Below, in pieces: positions 1 through 10,501 of a stretch of 64,000 bases of DNA. Each line of letters opens with the position of its first letter. The stretch's first letter is position 1. The notes beneath the pieces were generated by a model. The model ran no database searches, was not told the DNA's origin, and saw only the letters and a program-made list of their open reading frames with translations. Source of the stretch: Alcanivorax sp. S71-1-4. Its GTDB lineage: Bacteria; Pseudomonadota; Gammaproteobacteria; Pseudomonadales; Alcanivoracaceae. The DNA is taken from positions 1 to 64,000 of the forward strand of contig NZ_AQOR01000013.1 in NCBI RefSeq assembly GCF_009846755.1. The letters are read 5' to 3'. Position numbers and translations under genes: made by a program.

Positions 1-14
1 TCTACCCACCCTAC
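1..14. repeat. Right end of a dispersed terminal-inverted-repeat element (copy A, cut by window edge)
   Basis: The first 14 bases match the right terminus (CTCTACCCACCCTAC) of the element found complete at 14389, 24269, 41370, 46732 and 56382. Only the outer end is inside the window. It stops 6 bases before the stop codon of the cNMP-binding gene that reads toward it, the same placement as in the complete copies. Confidence 0.75.
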
Positions 15-20
15 CGCACC

Positions 21-482
21 TCACCCCAGCGGCAACATATATTGCGCCAGTTGTGCCGACGTGCGCCGCAGATTGCTGCTCAACAACCGTGCAATATTTT
101 CCAGCACCACATTGGCCGCACCCGGCGAACGCTTGCGCAGGTGCTCGAAACCCTTACGGGTCAGCACAATCACGGTGCTGTCTTCTGTGGCCTGCACCGA
201 TGCGGAACGCGGCTCATGGTCCACCAGCGCCATTTCGCCGAGTGAATCACCCGCCCGCAGGTGCGCGATCACGACATCCTTGCCTTCCGCTCCCCGCTTG
301 CTGATTTCCAGCTTGCCACGCACCACAAAGCACATGAAATCGCTGTTATCGCCTTCGCGGCAGACCACATCGCCGCCGTTGAAACGGTTGACGAATACGA
401 GCTTTTCCACCTGCTGCAGATCTTCTTCGCTCATGCCATCGAACAGACGCATGCGCGCCAGGACTTCACCCACCTTCGACAT
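21..482 (-). CDS. Cyclic nucleotide-binding domain protein
   Basis: A 153-residue protein made almost entirely of one cNMP-binding beta-roll. The family pattern is visible: an RFNGGDVVCREGD strand-turn, then GDSLGEMALVDHEPRSASVQA, which is the phosphate-binding cassette with Gly-Glu and Arg. No DNA-binding domain follows, so this is probably a sensor or partner protein rather than a Crp-type regulator; the ligand is unknown. I chose the ATG at 482 over the longer frame because TGAGGT lies just upstream and the domain starts there. It follows tldD by 19 bases and is the last gene of the mreB-to-tldD run. Confidence 0.85.
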   Translation of the reverse strand: MSKVGEVLARMRLFDGMSEEDLQQVEKLVFVNRFNGGDVVCREGDNSDFMCFVVRGKLEISKRGAEGKDVVIAHLRAGDSLGEMALVDHEPRSASVQATEDSTVIVLTRKGFEHLRKRSPGAANVVLENIARLLSSNLRRTSAQLAQYMLPLG

Positions 483-501
483 GGTTACCTCAGAACCGAA
501 T

Positions 502-2022
502 TTACGCCGTGCCGCCCACCGTGAGCGCTTCAATGCGCAAGGTCGGCTGGCCAACACCCACCGGTACGGACTGACCTTCCTTGCCGCACACACCGATGCC
601 GGTATCCAGTGCAAGATCGTTGCCGACCATGGAGATCGCCTGCATCACTTCCGCACCGCTGCCGATCAGCGTGGCACCGCGCACCGGTGCAACGATACGG
701 CCTTTCTCGACCAGATAGGCTTCGCTGGTGGAAAACACGAAACGCCCGGAGGTGATATCGACCTGGCCGCCACCAAAATTGACGGCATAGATACCGCGTT
801 CCAGTGACGCCACGATGTCAGCCGGGTCGTCCTTGCCCGGCAACATGTAGGTATTGGTCATGCGCGGCATCGGCAGGTGTGCGTAGGATTCGCGGCGGCC
901 GTTGCCGGTCAGGCGCTGCCCGGTCAGGCGCGCATTGAGCTTGTCCTGCATGTGGCCCACCAGGCGGCCGTTCTCGATCAACGTGGTGCAGGAGGTCGGT
1001 GTGCCTTCATCATCGACATTGAGCGAGCCCCGGCGCCCCAGCAGGGTGCCGTCATCGACCACCGTGCACAGGTTCGAGGCCACCTGCTCGCCCATGCGGC
1101 GCGCAAACATCGAGGTGCCCTTGCGGTTGAAATCTCCTTCCAGGCCATGCCCCACTGCCTCGTGCAGCAAGACGCCGGGCCAGCCGGGGCCGAGCACCAC
1201 CGGCATGGTGCCGGCCGGCGCCGGCCGGGCTTCCAGGTTCACCAGCGCCTGGCGCACCGCATCACGCACCCAGGCGTCAGCCCGGCCGCCGGCTTCGAGC
1301 CAGTCGTAATCGACCCGGCCACCGCCGCCGGACGACCCGCGCTCGCGCCGGCCGTTGCGCTCCGCCTGCACGGAAATGCCCAGCCGCACCAAAGGCCGTA
1401 CATCCGCTGCCAGGGTGCCGTCGGTGGCCGCCACCAGCATCACTTCATGCACCGCGTTCAGCGACACCGTGACTTCGGTCACCGCCGGATCAAGGCTGCG
1501 CGCCAGCTTGTCCAGCCGTTCCAGGAACGCCACCTTGCGCGGCGCCGGCCAGGTGGCCAGCGGGTCAAAGGCCCCGTACAGCGCCGGCGCGGTCACCGCT
1601 TTAAGTGCCGGTGCCGTGCCCTGGCCACCACTGCGGGCGATGGCGCGCGCAGCCCCCGTGGCCCGGTCCAGCGCCGGCAGCGCGATCTCGTCACTGTAGG
1701 CAAAGCCGGTGCGGTCACCGCTGATCACGCGCACGCCGGTACCGCGCTCCAGGTTGTAGCTGGCATCGCGTACCACACCGTCCTCCAGCACCCAGCCTTC
1801 GTGGCGGCTGTGCTGGAAATACAGGTCGGCGTAATCCACCCCGGGGGCCAGCGTGGCACTGAGCAGGCGGTTCAGCGCGGTGTCGGTCAGTTGGGCGGGG
1901 GCCAGCAGTACCTCTTCGGCCACTTTAAGCGCCTCCGCCGCAGACGGGGTGGGGGTCACATGCAGGGCCGCCGCGCTGTCGCGGGTGGCGAGGGAAGCAG
2001 GGTCAGTTATCACGGATGTCAT
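502..2022 (-). CDS. tldD: Metalloprotease TldD
   Basis: TldD forms a heterodimeric zinc protease with TldE (PmbA), which degrades unfolded peptides and acts in maturation of microcin-type peptides and CcdA turnover. At 506 residues it is slightly longer than E. coli TldD (481), the excess lying at the N terminus. The zinc motif HEAVGH is at residues 287-292, and the [30 protein letters not shown] and GVCGKEGQ blocks are intact. The start overlaps the end of the nitrilase-family gene by 20 bases, suggesting translational coupling. tldE is not in the window. Confidence 0.97.
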   Translation of the reverse strand: MTSVITDPASLATRDSAAALHVTPTPSAAEALKVAEEVLLAPAQLTDTALNRLLSATLAPGVDYADLYFQHSRHEGWVLEDGVVRDASYNLERGTGVRVISGDRTGFAYSDEIALPALDRATGAARAIARSGGQGTAPALKAVTAPALYGAFDPLATWPAPRKVAFLERLDKLARSLDPAVTEVTVSLNAVHEVMLVAATDGTLAADVRPLVRLGISVQAERNGRRERGSSGGGGRVDYDWLEAGGRADAWVRDAVRQALVNLEARPAPAGTMPVVLGPGWPGVLLHEAVGHGLEGDFNRKGTSMFARRMGEQVASNLCTVVDDGTLLGRRGSLNVDDEGTPTSCTTLIENGRLVGHMQDKLNARLTGQRLTGNGRRESYAHLPMPRMTNTYMLPGKDDPADIVASLERGIYAVNFGGGQVDITSGRFVFSTSEAYLVEKGRIVAPVRGATLIGSGAEVMQAISMVGNDLALDTGIGVCGKEGQSVPVGVGQPTLRIEALTVGGTA

Positions 2023-2848
2023 CAGGCAGACCTGTCAGCAATCTCTGGTGAGTGTGCACCGGAAGCCGGTGTCGTACATCGTCAATCTCGTTGCGCAGCA
2101 CCTCGCCGAGCAGCACGCCGGGGCGGTCGGCGAGCGTGGCCTGCACGCGTCCCCAGGGGTCCACCAGCATGCTGTGGCCGTAGCTGGCACGGCGTTCGCT
2201 GTGCTGGCCACACTGGTTCACGCCAAGCACATAGCAGCCGGTTTCCACCGCCCGGGCGCGCAACAGCAACTCCCAGTGCGCGGCGCCGGTCACGGCGGTA
2301 AAGGCGCTCGGGTACACCAGCAGGTCACTGCCATGGTCCGCCAGCGCCCGCGCCAGGGACGGGAAGCGCAGGTCGTAACAGACCGCCATGCCCAGCGTGA
2401 ACTGGTCCACCTGCGCCGTCACCAGCCGGTCGCCCGGCTCGAACTGGCGTGATTCGCAGTAACTGCCCTGAGCATCGGGTACCAGTGCATCGAACAGGTG
2501 CAGTTTGTCATACCGGGCGCGCAGGGTACCGTCCGGGCCGACCAGTAGCGAGGCGGCACGCACACGGGGTGCCGGCACCGGCTCGCCATCGGGCCGTACC
2601 GCCAGCGGCAGGCTGCCGCCGAGCAGCCAGACAGCCTGTTCGCGGGCCTGCGTGGCGAGCCACTCGGTCACGGTCTCGATGCCGTGCCCGGCCAGGGCGC
2701 GGTAATCGCCGCCATAGCAGGCAAAGTTTTCCGGCAGCACTACCAGCCGGGCACCGCCCTCGACGGCCTCGGCGATGCGCGCACCCGCTTCGCGCAGGTT
2801 TTCCTGCACATCAGCTCCGGCGCAATACTGGATCGCGGCAAGACGCAT
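2003..2848 (-). CDS. Carbon-nitrogen hydrolase (nitrilase superfamily, Nit/omega-amidase type)
   Basis: A 281-residue cytoplasmic hydrolase with the complete catalytic triad: Glu40 in LPENFACYG, Lys115 in YDKLHLFD and Cys157 in AVCYDLRFP. The family cleaves carbon-nitrogen bonds of small amides. The Nit1/omega-amidase branch also repairs deaminated glutathione, but the substrate cannot be settled from this sequence. It lies between yhdP and tldD on the same strand, the arrangement known in pseudomonads, with a 20-base gap from yhdP. The ATG at 2848 is preceded by GAGAGGT. Confidence 0.93.
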   Translation of the reverse strand: MRLAAIQYCAGADVQENLREAGARIAEAVEGGARLVVLPENFACYGGDYRALAGHGIETVTEWLATQAREQAVWLLGGSLPLAVRPDGEPVPAPRVRAASLLVGPDGTLRARYDKLHLFDALVPDAQGSYCESRQFEPGDRLVTAQVDQFTLGMAVCYDLRFPSLARALADHGSDLLVYPSAFTAVTGAAHWELLLRARAVETGCYVLGVNQCGQHSERRASYGHSMLVDPWGRVQATLADRPGVLLGEVLRNEIDDVRHRLPVHTHQRLLTGLPDDIRDN

Positions 2849-2868
2849 GTGTACCTCTCGGGTGGGAT

Positions 2869-5800
2869 TTATGGGCTCTGCGGCGGTGTCTCAAGGCTGT
2901 CCAACCGCTCAGGGCTGTCTACCCGCTCAAGGCTGTCTACCCGCGAGCCCGCACGTTCGAACATGCCCTGCACTTCCTCGACCTTCGGATTGTCCCAGCT
3001 ACCGGTCACGCGATAACCCATCGACGTCATCTTCTCCAGCCGGTCACCCCACAGGCGTTCCACCACGAAGATGCCGGCGCAGGCCGCCGGGCCGGCCAGG
3101 CAACCCGCGTACAGGTTACTCGACAACGGCAGCGTCACTTCAATGCCGTAGTCCATGGTCTGGACATCCAGCGCCAGCGTCCCGGCGATGGCGAACTCCG
3201 CCGCCGGCGAACGGATGCGCAGGTTATCCGTGCTGATGCGCGGGCCATCAAAGGTGAAATGCCCCCGGATACGATCCGCCACTAGCCCTTCACTGATCAC
3301 ATCGGAAAAATCCAGCCGCAGACGGCGGTTGATGGTGTTGCCGATGTTGATCAGGCCCAGCAGCCGCAGCGCCGAGGTGCGCCGGTCCGTGCTCGGCAGC
3401 AGGGCGTTGGCAATGTCCACCGACAGCGTACCGCCCAGGCGACGGTAATCGAAATCCAGCGGCGAGCCGCGCCAGGTCACATCCACACTGCCCGAGGCAT
3501 CCTGGCTTTCGAGAAAGGATTCCAGCCCGAAATTGCCGAGCAGCGCGGCCAGATCGCGGCTGTTGTAGGCCCCCGTGAGACCGCTGCGGGTGCTGTCGCC
3601 GGCGCCGTCGCGCTGCCAGTCCAGTTCACCGCTGAAGGTCGTCTCCTGCCAGCGGCCGGTGAGCGCCAGGATACGTGCGCCCTCATTGGTGGCCCGCACC
3701 TGCCCCTGCCACTGACCGTAGTCGCGCCCCTGGATGGACACGTTGCGCAGGCTGATGTCCGCTACCGGCACGCGCAGCGGGTCCAGTTGTTGCAGGGAAA
3801 AATCATCGCCTCCGGTGCCATCCGCCGGGACGGTTTCCCCGAACGGCCAGCGCAGCCGTTCGATATCAACCACCAGCGGTCGCTCGCCACGCAGTGCATA
3901 GTCACGCGGCAGAAATACTTCGCCGGCCAGCGACGCACTGCCCAGCGCCAAGTGCCAGCCGGTTTCCAGTTGTTGCACCGACAGGCTGCCCTGCCCGAGG
4001 TCCTGGCCCTGCACCCGCAGGGCACTGGTATCCACCGCCAGGCTTAGCGGCGGCAGGGAAGCCCCGCCATCACTGCCGGCAAACGGCCCTTCACCGGCAG
4101 CGATCATCAGCCCCCAGGGCACCGGGTCCAGTGTCGGCAACCAGCCGTCGATGCGCAGACCGGTGTCCGGCATCGCCACACCCCGGGCCCCGAAACGTAA
4201 CGCGCCACGGCTGAGCGCACCGCCCCGGTCCAGTTGCAGCTGGGCTGCCAGCAGGTCGGTCAGCAACAGGTTGTAGCGCTGGACGCCGTCACGCACGGTC
4301 AGCACCAGTTGCGCGGCGCGGCGCTCGCCAGCCGTCTTGCCCAGCGGCGGCGGCAGGGCCGCACTGACCCCCTCCAGGTCAGAATCCACCTGCAGGCGCA
4401 CCGTGCCGCCGCCGCGCGGCAGGGACAGCCCGGCGCGGTAACCCAGCGTGCCGTCCAGTGGCGCCAGCCAGGGCTTGTCCAGCCAGTTACGCAGCACCGG
4501 CATCGGTACAGCCCCCTGGACGTTGATACGCAGCGCCTCGGCGTCGGTGCGCACGCTGCCTGTCACCGGCGCACCAAACAGCTCACCGGTCAGCGCCGGC
4601 CATTGCAGGCCGCCGCGCAAACTGAAACTGCCGGCGCCACTGAGGCTGGTGGCCGCCAGCCGCCAGCCACCGGAATGCAGGTTCACCTGGCTGGCACGTG
4701 CTTCCACCAGCACCTCACGACGCCGGTCACCCGCGCTCAGCGGCAAGTGCAACAGCAGGTGCCCATCTAGGGCGCCACCCCGGATATCCCAATCGTTCAG
4801 CGCCTCCGGCACCTGTTCTTTCAAGGGCGTATCACGCAGCAGGGTCTGCAGGTCCGTGGCCGGGCCGGACACTTCACCACTGATCACCAGCAATGGCCGC
4901 GCTTGCGGCAGGATGTCGACCACGTCCACGCTGGCATCGCGCACCTCACTTTGCATATAGCGCGCCCGCAGGCCCCGGCCACTGACCTCCAGGCCGTTGA
5001 TCAGCACCGTACCGTCAATACCCTGCACCGCCGGCCAGCCGTCGAGGAAATGCAGACCCAGGTCACGCACCGTGAATGCCATCTGCTGGGTGCGCTCTTG
5101 CTGGCGTGTCCGGTCGTACCGCAGCGGGCCTTCATAGAGAATGCGGCCCCGCTCCAGCGTGCCGCCGATGAACGCCTGTCCCAGCCAGGCACTGAGGCCA
5201 TCGCTCATCCGTTCGCGCGGAATATAGCGTGCGGCGCGGGCCGCATTGCCGTCATGAATGTCTGCTCGCAGGCTCAACTGCGGCACCTGGTCAGGGGCCA
5301 GAGACAGCGACATCAGCGCCTCGCCCCGGGCATCGGCGTTATTCGCGCGCAACACGCCGCTGTCGACCGTCAGCGCGCCCTGGTCATCACGCCGCCAGCG
5401 CAACAGACCACCAAGCGATGCCGCCAGCGGCTGCTCGAACAGCGCCGGCATGTCCAGCACCAGCGACGGGCTCAGCAACCGCGCCACACCGGCCTGCGGC
5501 GTGCCGGCCACCCAGCCGCTGACGCCCTGCGCGCCGGGCTGGCGGTCATTGGCAGCCACCGACAGCTCCGCGAAACGCCCGTTGAAGGCAGTGACCCGTG
5601 CGCCACTGCCGGCCAGATACAGCGCGGGTACCCGTCCGGCCGGCGCCAGCGCCACCAGTTGCTCGCGCACAGTCGCCACACTCGCCGGCAGCGGGAACGG
5701 CCAGGCCAGCAGTTGTTCGCGCAACACCGTGGCATTCAGGCTTTCCGCGCGCAGGCGCCAGGCCGTGTCGCGGCTGATGCGGCCATCCCACCACAGCGCC

Positions 5801-6828
5801 AGCGGGCCGGCACGCAACTCACCGACACGCTCGGTCTGCCCGCGCACTTCGTCGAGCACCAGTTGGTAGCCTTCGTCCAGGCGCTGCACGGCAAAGCGTG
5901 CGTTCAGACGGTCCAGGATCCAGCTTTGCGGGTAATCATTGTGGCGCAGGCGCACGTCGCGCGTGGCCAGCACAGCACTGGCCTCGGACACCACGCCCTC
6001 GTGCAGCGCGCCCCACAGCTCTACCCGCCCGGCCGCCGCCTCCGGCTTGATCGGCAACGGCCAGCGCTCAGGCAGCCAGTATTCCAGTTGCGCGCCTTCG
6101 ACCCGCAGATAACCGTCGCCGCTGACCTGGTTAAGCGCATAGGCCTCGCCACGCAACGTCAGCCGGGCATCCAGCCGGAACGGGCGGTCCTGGGCAGAAA
6201 ACCGCAGCGCCAGATGACGGCTGCGCCCTTCCCTGACCAATGCCAGCGACGCATCTTCCGAGCGCAGCGGCGGCAACCCCGGCCAGTCAACGCGGGCGCG
6301 GACATCGTCCAGCACCAGCCGCGGCTGCCGGTAGACCAGTTCGAGCAGGTCACGTACCCCTTCCGGGTTGTTGTTGTCCCCGCCAAAGGCTTCCAGGCCA
6401 CGCAGATGAATGCGACCGTCTTCATCACGTACCAGATGCAGGTCCAGGCCGGTGATCCAGAGCTGGTGCAGGCGCAGTTCACGCGCCAGCAGGGTGCGCC
6501 ACAGATCGATGCCCACCTCCACATGGCGCAGCGTCAACGGCGCCCCGTCAGCATCGGCGGCGGGCAATTGCACGTCCTGCAGGACAAACACGGGGGAGAC
6601 ACCATCGAGGTAGCCACGCAGGCCACCGATGGTCACGGGGGTGCCGAGGCGATCGGCCACCAGATTCTGCAACGGCTCGCGGAAATCCGGTGCCATGGTC
6701 ATCAGCTGCCGTGCCAGCACCACATAGACAGCCAGCAACAGCAGCACCAGGGTGACCAGCCACCAGAGGTACATGCGGAGTCGTTCAAATTGTCTGCGCA
6801 GCCGGTTGCGCGCAGGGGATCGGGTCAC
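2869..6828 (-). CDS. yhdP: YhdP family AsmA-like envelope protein
   Basis: A 1319-residue inner-membrane-anchored protein: a single N-terminal membrane segment at about residues 19-40, then a very long beta-rich periplasmic region with the DUF3971/AsmA_2 character of YhdP. In E. coli YhdP, TamB and YdbH are bridge-like proteins for phospholipid transport to the outer membrane. The GTG start overlaps the maf stop codon (GTGA), so the two are coupled. The extreme C terminus is a hexapeptide repeated three times (RVDSLE-type), encoded by an 18-bp tandem repeat. It is slightly longer than E. coli YhdP (about 1266 residues). Confidence 0.93.
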   Translation of the reverse strand: MTRSPARNRLRRQFERLRMYLWWLVTLVLLLLAVYVVLARQLMTMAPDFREPLQNLVADRLGTPVTIGGLRGYLDGVSPVFVLQDVQLPAADADGAPLTLRHVEVGIDLWRTLLARELRLHQLWITGLDLHLVRDEDGRIHLRGLEAFGGDNNNPEGVRDLLELVYRQPRLVLDDVRARVDWPGLPPLRSEDASLALVREGRSRHLALRFSAQDRPFRLDARLTLRGEAYALNQVSGDGYLRVEGAQLEYWLPERWPLPIKPEAAAGRVELWGALHEGVVSEASAVLATRDVRLRHNDYPQSWILDRLNARFAVQRLDEGYQLVLDEVRGQTERVGELRAGPLALWWDGRISRDTAWRLRAESLNATVLREQLLAWPFPLPASVATVREQLVALAPAGRVPALYLAGSGARVTAFNGRFAELSVAANDRQPGAQGVSGWVAGTPQAGVARLLSPSLVLDMPALFEQPLAASLGGLLRWRRDDQGALTVDSGVLRANNADARGEALMSLSLAPDQVPQLSLRADIHDGNAARAARYIPRERMSDGLSAWLGQAFIGGTLERGRILYEGPLRYDRTRQQERTQQMAFTVRDLGLHFLDGWPAVQGIDGTVLINGLEVSGRGLRARYMQSEVRDASVDVVDILPQARPLLVISGEVSGPATDLQTLLRDTPLKEQVPEALNDWDIRGGALDGHLLLHLPLSAGDRRREVLVEARASQVNLHSGGWRLAATSLSGAGSFSLRGGLQWPALTGELFGAPVTGSVRTDAEALRINVQGAVPMPVLRNWLDKPWLAPLDGTLGYRAGLSLPRGGGTVRLQVDSDLEGVSAALPPPLGKTAGERRAAQLVLTVRDGVQRYNLLLTDLLAAQLQLDRGGALSRGALRFGARGVAMPDTGLRIDGWLPTLDPVPWGLMIAAGEGPFAGSDGGASLPPLSLAVDTSALRVQGQDLGQGSLSVQQLETGWHLALGSASLAGEVFLPRDYALRGERPLVVDIERLRWPFGETVPADGTGGDDFSLQQLDPLRVPVADISLRNVSIQGRDYGQWQGQVRATNEGARILALTGRWQETTFSGELDWQRDGAGDSTRSGLTGAYNSRDLAALLGNFGLESFLESQDASGSVDVTWRGSPLDFDYRRLGGTLSVDIANALLPSTDRRTSALRLLGLINIGNTINRRLRLDFSDVISEGLVADRIRGHFTFDGPRISTDNLRIRSPAAEFAIAGTLALDVQTMDYGIEVTLPLSSNLYAGCLAGPAACAGIFVVERLWGDRLEKMTSMGYRVTGSWDNPKVEEVQGMFERAGSRVDSLERVDSPERLDSLETPPQSP
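2891..2944. repeat. Tandem 18-bp repeat, three units, in the 3' end of yhdP
   Basis: Three in-phase units at 2891-2908, 2909-2926 and 2927-2944 read TCAAGGCTGTCTACCCGC with one or a few substitutions each. The unit length is a multiple of three, so copy-number change keeps the frame and only alters the length of the YhdP C-terminal tail. Confidence 0.9.
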
Positions 6829-7421
6829 ACCGGGTCCTGCTGCCAGTAAGGAACATTTGCCCAGTGCAGCAAGGCACGGGTTTCCGCCAGGGGAAGCCCG
6901 ACCACGCCGCTGTAGCTGCCATGCAATGCGTCCACCAGCACCGCACCACAGCCCTGGATGCCATAGGCACCGGCCTTGTCAAAAGGTTCGCCGGTGGCCA
7001 GATAGGTTTCGATCTCTTCGCGGTCGAGGTCACGAAACCAGACCCGTGTGGTCGACAGCCGCGTCTGCTGGCCGTCTGCCGTCAGCACCGACACCGCCGA
7101 CAGCACCGCATGCTCGTTGCCCGAGAGCGCCTGCAGCATCTGCCGGGCATCGTCACGGTCGGCAGGCTTGCCGAGAATCCGTTCGCCCAGCACCACCGAG
7201 GTGTCGGCACCGAGCACGGCGGCCTGCGGTGCCGCATCCAGCGCCGCGCGCCCGGCCAGTGCCTTTTCGCGCGCCATGCGCTGCACATAGTCTGCCGGTG
7301 CTTCGCCCGCACGGGGAGTCTCATTAATACCGGGAAAAACCAGGCGAGAGAACCGCACGCCAATCTGCGTGAGCAGTTCAGCGCGCCGTGGCGAGGCGGA
7401 GGCCAGGTACAGCGCGCGCAT
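6825..7421 (-). CDS. maf: Maf/YhdE family nucleoside triphosphate pyrophosphatase
   Basis: A 198-residue Maf protein. The family hydrolyses dTTP/UTP and modified nucleotides to the monophosphate, as house-cleaning enzymes. Hallmarks are the N-terminal SASPRR loop at residues 8-13, GADTSVVLG with Asp73 as the catalytic/metal position, GKPAD and the YGIQG motif. The ATG directly abuts the mreD stop (TGAATG), and its own stop overlaps the yhdP start. In E. coli rng follows maf; here yhdP follows immediately. Confidence 0.96.
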   Translation of the reverse strand: MRALYLASASPRRAELLTQIGVRFSRLVFPGINETPRAGEAPADYVQRMAREKALAGRAALDAAPQAAVLGADTSVVLGERILGKPADRDDARQMLQALSGNEHAVLSAVSVLTADGQQTRLSTTRVWFRDLDREEIETYLATGEPFDKAGAYGIQGCGAVLVDALHGSYSGVVGLPLAETRALLHWANVPYWQQDPV

Positions 7422-7905
7422 TCAACGCACCAGAAAACGGCGCCGGGTCCACCGCAACACGGCGAACACCGGGCGCCAGATCAGCGCCGACACCAGTGCC
7501 GGCAACAGCACCCAGACCGGCGGCAACAGCGCCCGCCCCACCGCATTCTGTACGATGTAGGCCAGCAGGCTGCCGGTGCCGATGAGCAGAAACACCACCA
7601 CCGCCTGCTGCAGTGGCGGGAACACCCCTGTGCACCGCCAGCGCAATATAGGCCACCACCGCCAGGGCGATGGCATGCTGCCCGAGCACGCTGCCGGTCA
7701 ACACATCTTGAAACAATCCAACGCCGAAACCCCAGAACACGCCGATCCGTTGCGGCAGCGCAATGACCCAGTAAATCAGCACCAGGGTGAGCCACTCCGG
7801 CCGCCCGAGCGCCAGTGCCTCCGGCAACGGCAGGATCGCCAGCAGGCCGGCCAGCAGGATGGTAACGAGAATGGCGCCCGTACCGGACGCCTTGCGTTCA
7901 CGCAT
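7422..7905 (-). pseudogene. mreD: MreD, rod-shape-determining membrane protein, frameshifted
   Basis: MreD is a small multi-spanning inner-membrane partner of MreC in the elongasome. The N-terminal half (93 codons from ATG 7905, ending ...YIALAVHR) is in one frame. The C-terminal half (VFPPLQQAVVVFLLIG... to a TGA at 7424-7422) is in another, and the frames meet at about 7626. In E. coli MreD 15 residues separate the AY of the preceding helix from the QQ pair; here the two halves give 12. An 8-base deletion would explain both the missing three residues and the shift. It is otherwise undecayed and correctly spaced (TGATG with mreC, TGAATG with maf), so either a very recent mutation or a sequence/assembly error is possible. 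Confidence 0.88.
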
Positions 7906-8801
7906 CACGGCCTCTCTCCGGACTGGCCTTCGGCCATGATGGTGGGATCATCCGGCGATGACTCTGCCGGCGTGGGCACATCCCGCGGCGGGCCTTCCAC
8001 CAGCAGTACATGGCTGGCGCGGTCAATGCGTGCAGTCGGCCGCGCTTCCACCGTGGCGAAGGACGCCGAGCGGTCATGCTCCACACGTTCCACCTGCGCC
8101 ACCGGATAGCCGCGCGGAAAACGCTGGTCCAGCCCCGTGCTCACCAGCAGATCGCCTTCCTGAATATCGGCGGTGTCCGGCACAAACAACAAACGCACGC
8201 GGCCCGGTTGCCCGGAACCGGCGAGGATGGCGCGCACACCATTGCGGTTCACCTGCACCGACAACGCATGGCTGGCATCGGTGATCAACAGCACGCGCGC
8301 GGTGAACGGCCCCACTTCCACCACCTGACCCAGCAGACCGCTGGCATCCAGCACCGCCTGGGTGCGATAGACGCCATCGTGCGAGCCTTTGTTGATGACC
8401 AGTTCCTGACGCGACGGGTCCGGTTCAATGCCGATGATTTCCGCCGCCAGCACACCGGAATCCAGTTGCGCCGAAGAGTTGAGCAGCTCACGCAAACGCG
8501 TGTTTTCCGCCTCCAGCACCGCCAGCCGTTGCACACGTTGTTGCAGGATCAGCAGTTGCCGGGTGAGCCGTTCGTTGTCGTCCATCAGATCGCCGCGCGA
8601 ACGCGCCTGGCCGGACAGCCAGTTGCCGATTGCGCCGGGCATGTGCGCGAGGTAATGCACGGGAGCGGTGAGATAACCAATGCTGTGCCGCACGGCGTCA
8701 ACACGGTCGCTGCGCTGATCCAGCAGCATCAGTGCCATGCCGATGACCAGTGCCACCAGCAGGCGATAGCCGGGATTGGGTGTTTCGGAAAAGAGATTCA
8801 A
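7905..8801 (-). CDS. mreC: Rod shape-determining protein MreC
   Basis: A 298-residue bitopic protein that links cytoplasmic MreB to periplasmic peptidoglycan synthases (PBP2/RodA). It shows an N-terminal membrane helix at about residues 12-27, a coiled coil at about 70-110 (MDDNERLTRQLLILQQRVQ...) and the beta-barrel region with INKGSHDGV and LLITDASHALSVQV. The C-terminal tail is Pro/Ser/Glu-rich and low complexity. The start is a TTG at 8801, supported by GGAGG eight bases upstream; no suitable ATG is present. It ends in a one-base overlap with mreD. Confidence 0.95.
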   Translation of the reverse strand: MNLFSETPNPGYRLLVALVIGMALMLLDQRSDRVDAVRHSIGYLTAPVHYLAHMPGAIGNWLSGQARSRGDLMDDNERLTRQLLILQQRVQRLAVLEAENTRLRELLNSSAQLDSGVLAAEIIGIEPDPSRQELVINKGSHDGVYRTQAVLDASGLLGQVVEVGPFTARVLLITDASHALSVQVNRNGVRAILAGSGQPGRVRLLFVPDTADIQEGDLLVSTGLDQRFPRGYPVAQVERVEHDRSASFATVEARPTARIDRASHVLLVEGPPRDVPTPAESSPDDPTIMAEGQSGERP

Positions 8802-8862
8802 CGACCGGCCTCCGAATGAATCCGTACAGCGGCGGCCACGCGCTCGCCGCGGCCGGGAGCGA

Positions 8863-9998
<1,136 letters not shown>

Positions 9999-10136
9999 GC
10001 AGACGGATCCCGGCCGATATGGCCTCAATCGGGGCGAATGTGGTAGTTTTTGCGGTTTCCCCGGCACGGATCGTGACCCGTGCACGATTCGAATCAGGCG
10101 CCTCTTCTCAGGAGCCGCTTTTCAGGAGAAAGTTTC

Positions 10137-10424
10137 ATGGCCCTCGACCCTCAGGCCCTGGCACGCGTGGCCCATCTCGCGCGGCTGCACCTGGACCCGA
10201 CCGACAGCGCTGCGCTGACCGACCGTCTCAACAGCATCCTGGACATGGTCAATCAGTTGCAGGACGCCAATGTGGGCGATGTGGCGCCGATGGCCCACCC
10301 CATGGACGTGGCCCAGACCCTGCGCGCCGACGTGGTGACCGAGGGGGATATCCGCGCCATCGTGCAACCGCTGGCCCCGGCCACCGAAGACGGCTGCTAC
10401 CTGGTGCCGCGCGTCATCGAGTGA
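10137..10424 (+). CDS. gatC: Asp-tRNA(Asn)/Glu-tRNA(Gln) amidotransferase subunit GatC
   Basis: A 95-residue subunit that wraps around GatA and stabilises the GatCAB complex, which converts Glu-tRNA(Gln) and Asp-tRNA(Asn) to the cognate aminoacyl-tRNAs. Family features are the N-terminal VAHLARLHL helix and the C-terminal YLVPRVIE. The ATG at 10137 follows AGGAGA; a frame-open start 57 bases upstream lacks these signals. Divergent from mreB. Confidence 0.96.
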   Translation: MALDPQALARVAHLARLHLDPTDSAALTDRLNSILDMVNQLQDANVGDVAPMAHPMDVAQTLRADVVTEGDIRAIVQPLAPATEDGCYLVPRVIE

Positions 10425-10501
10425 TGCGCCATCCGTGACACCCCTACCGCGCCGTGCGCTGCCGCACACGCCGCCACTGAATAAAAGACGCTGGACACGA
10501 C

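Noticed and set aside
4903-6849. 648-codon open frame on the plus strand opposite yhdP
   Set aside because: Antisense to a clearly conserved gene, with His/Gln/Arg-rich composition typical of shadow frames in GC-rich DNA and no domain pattern.
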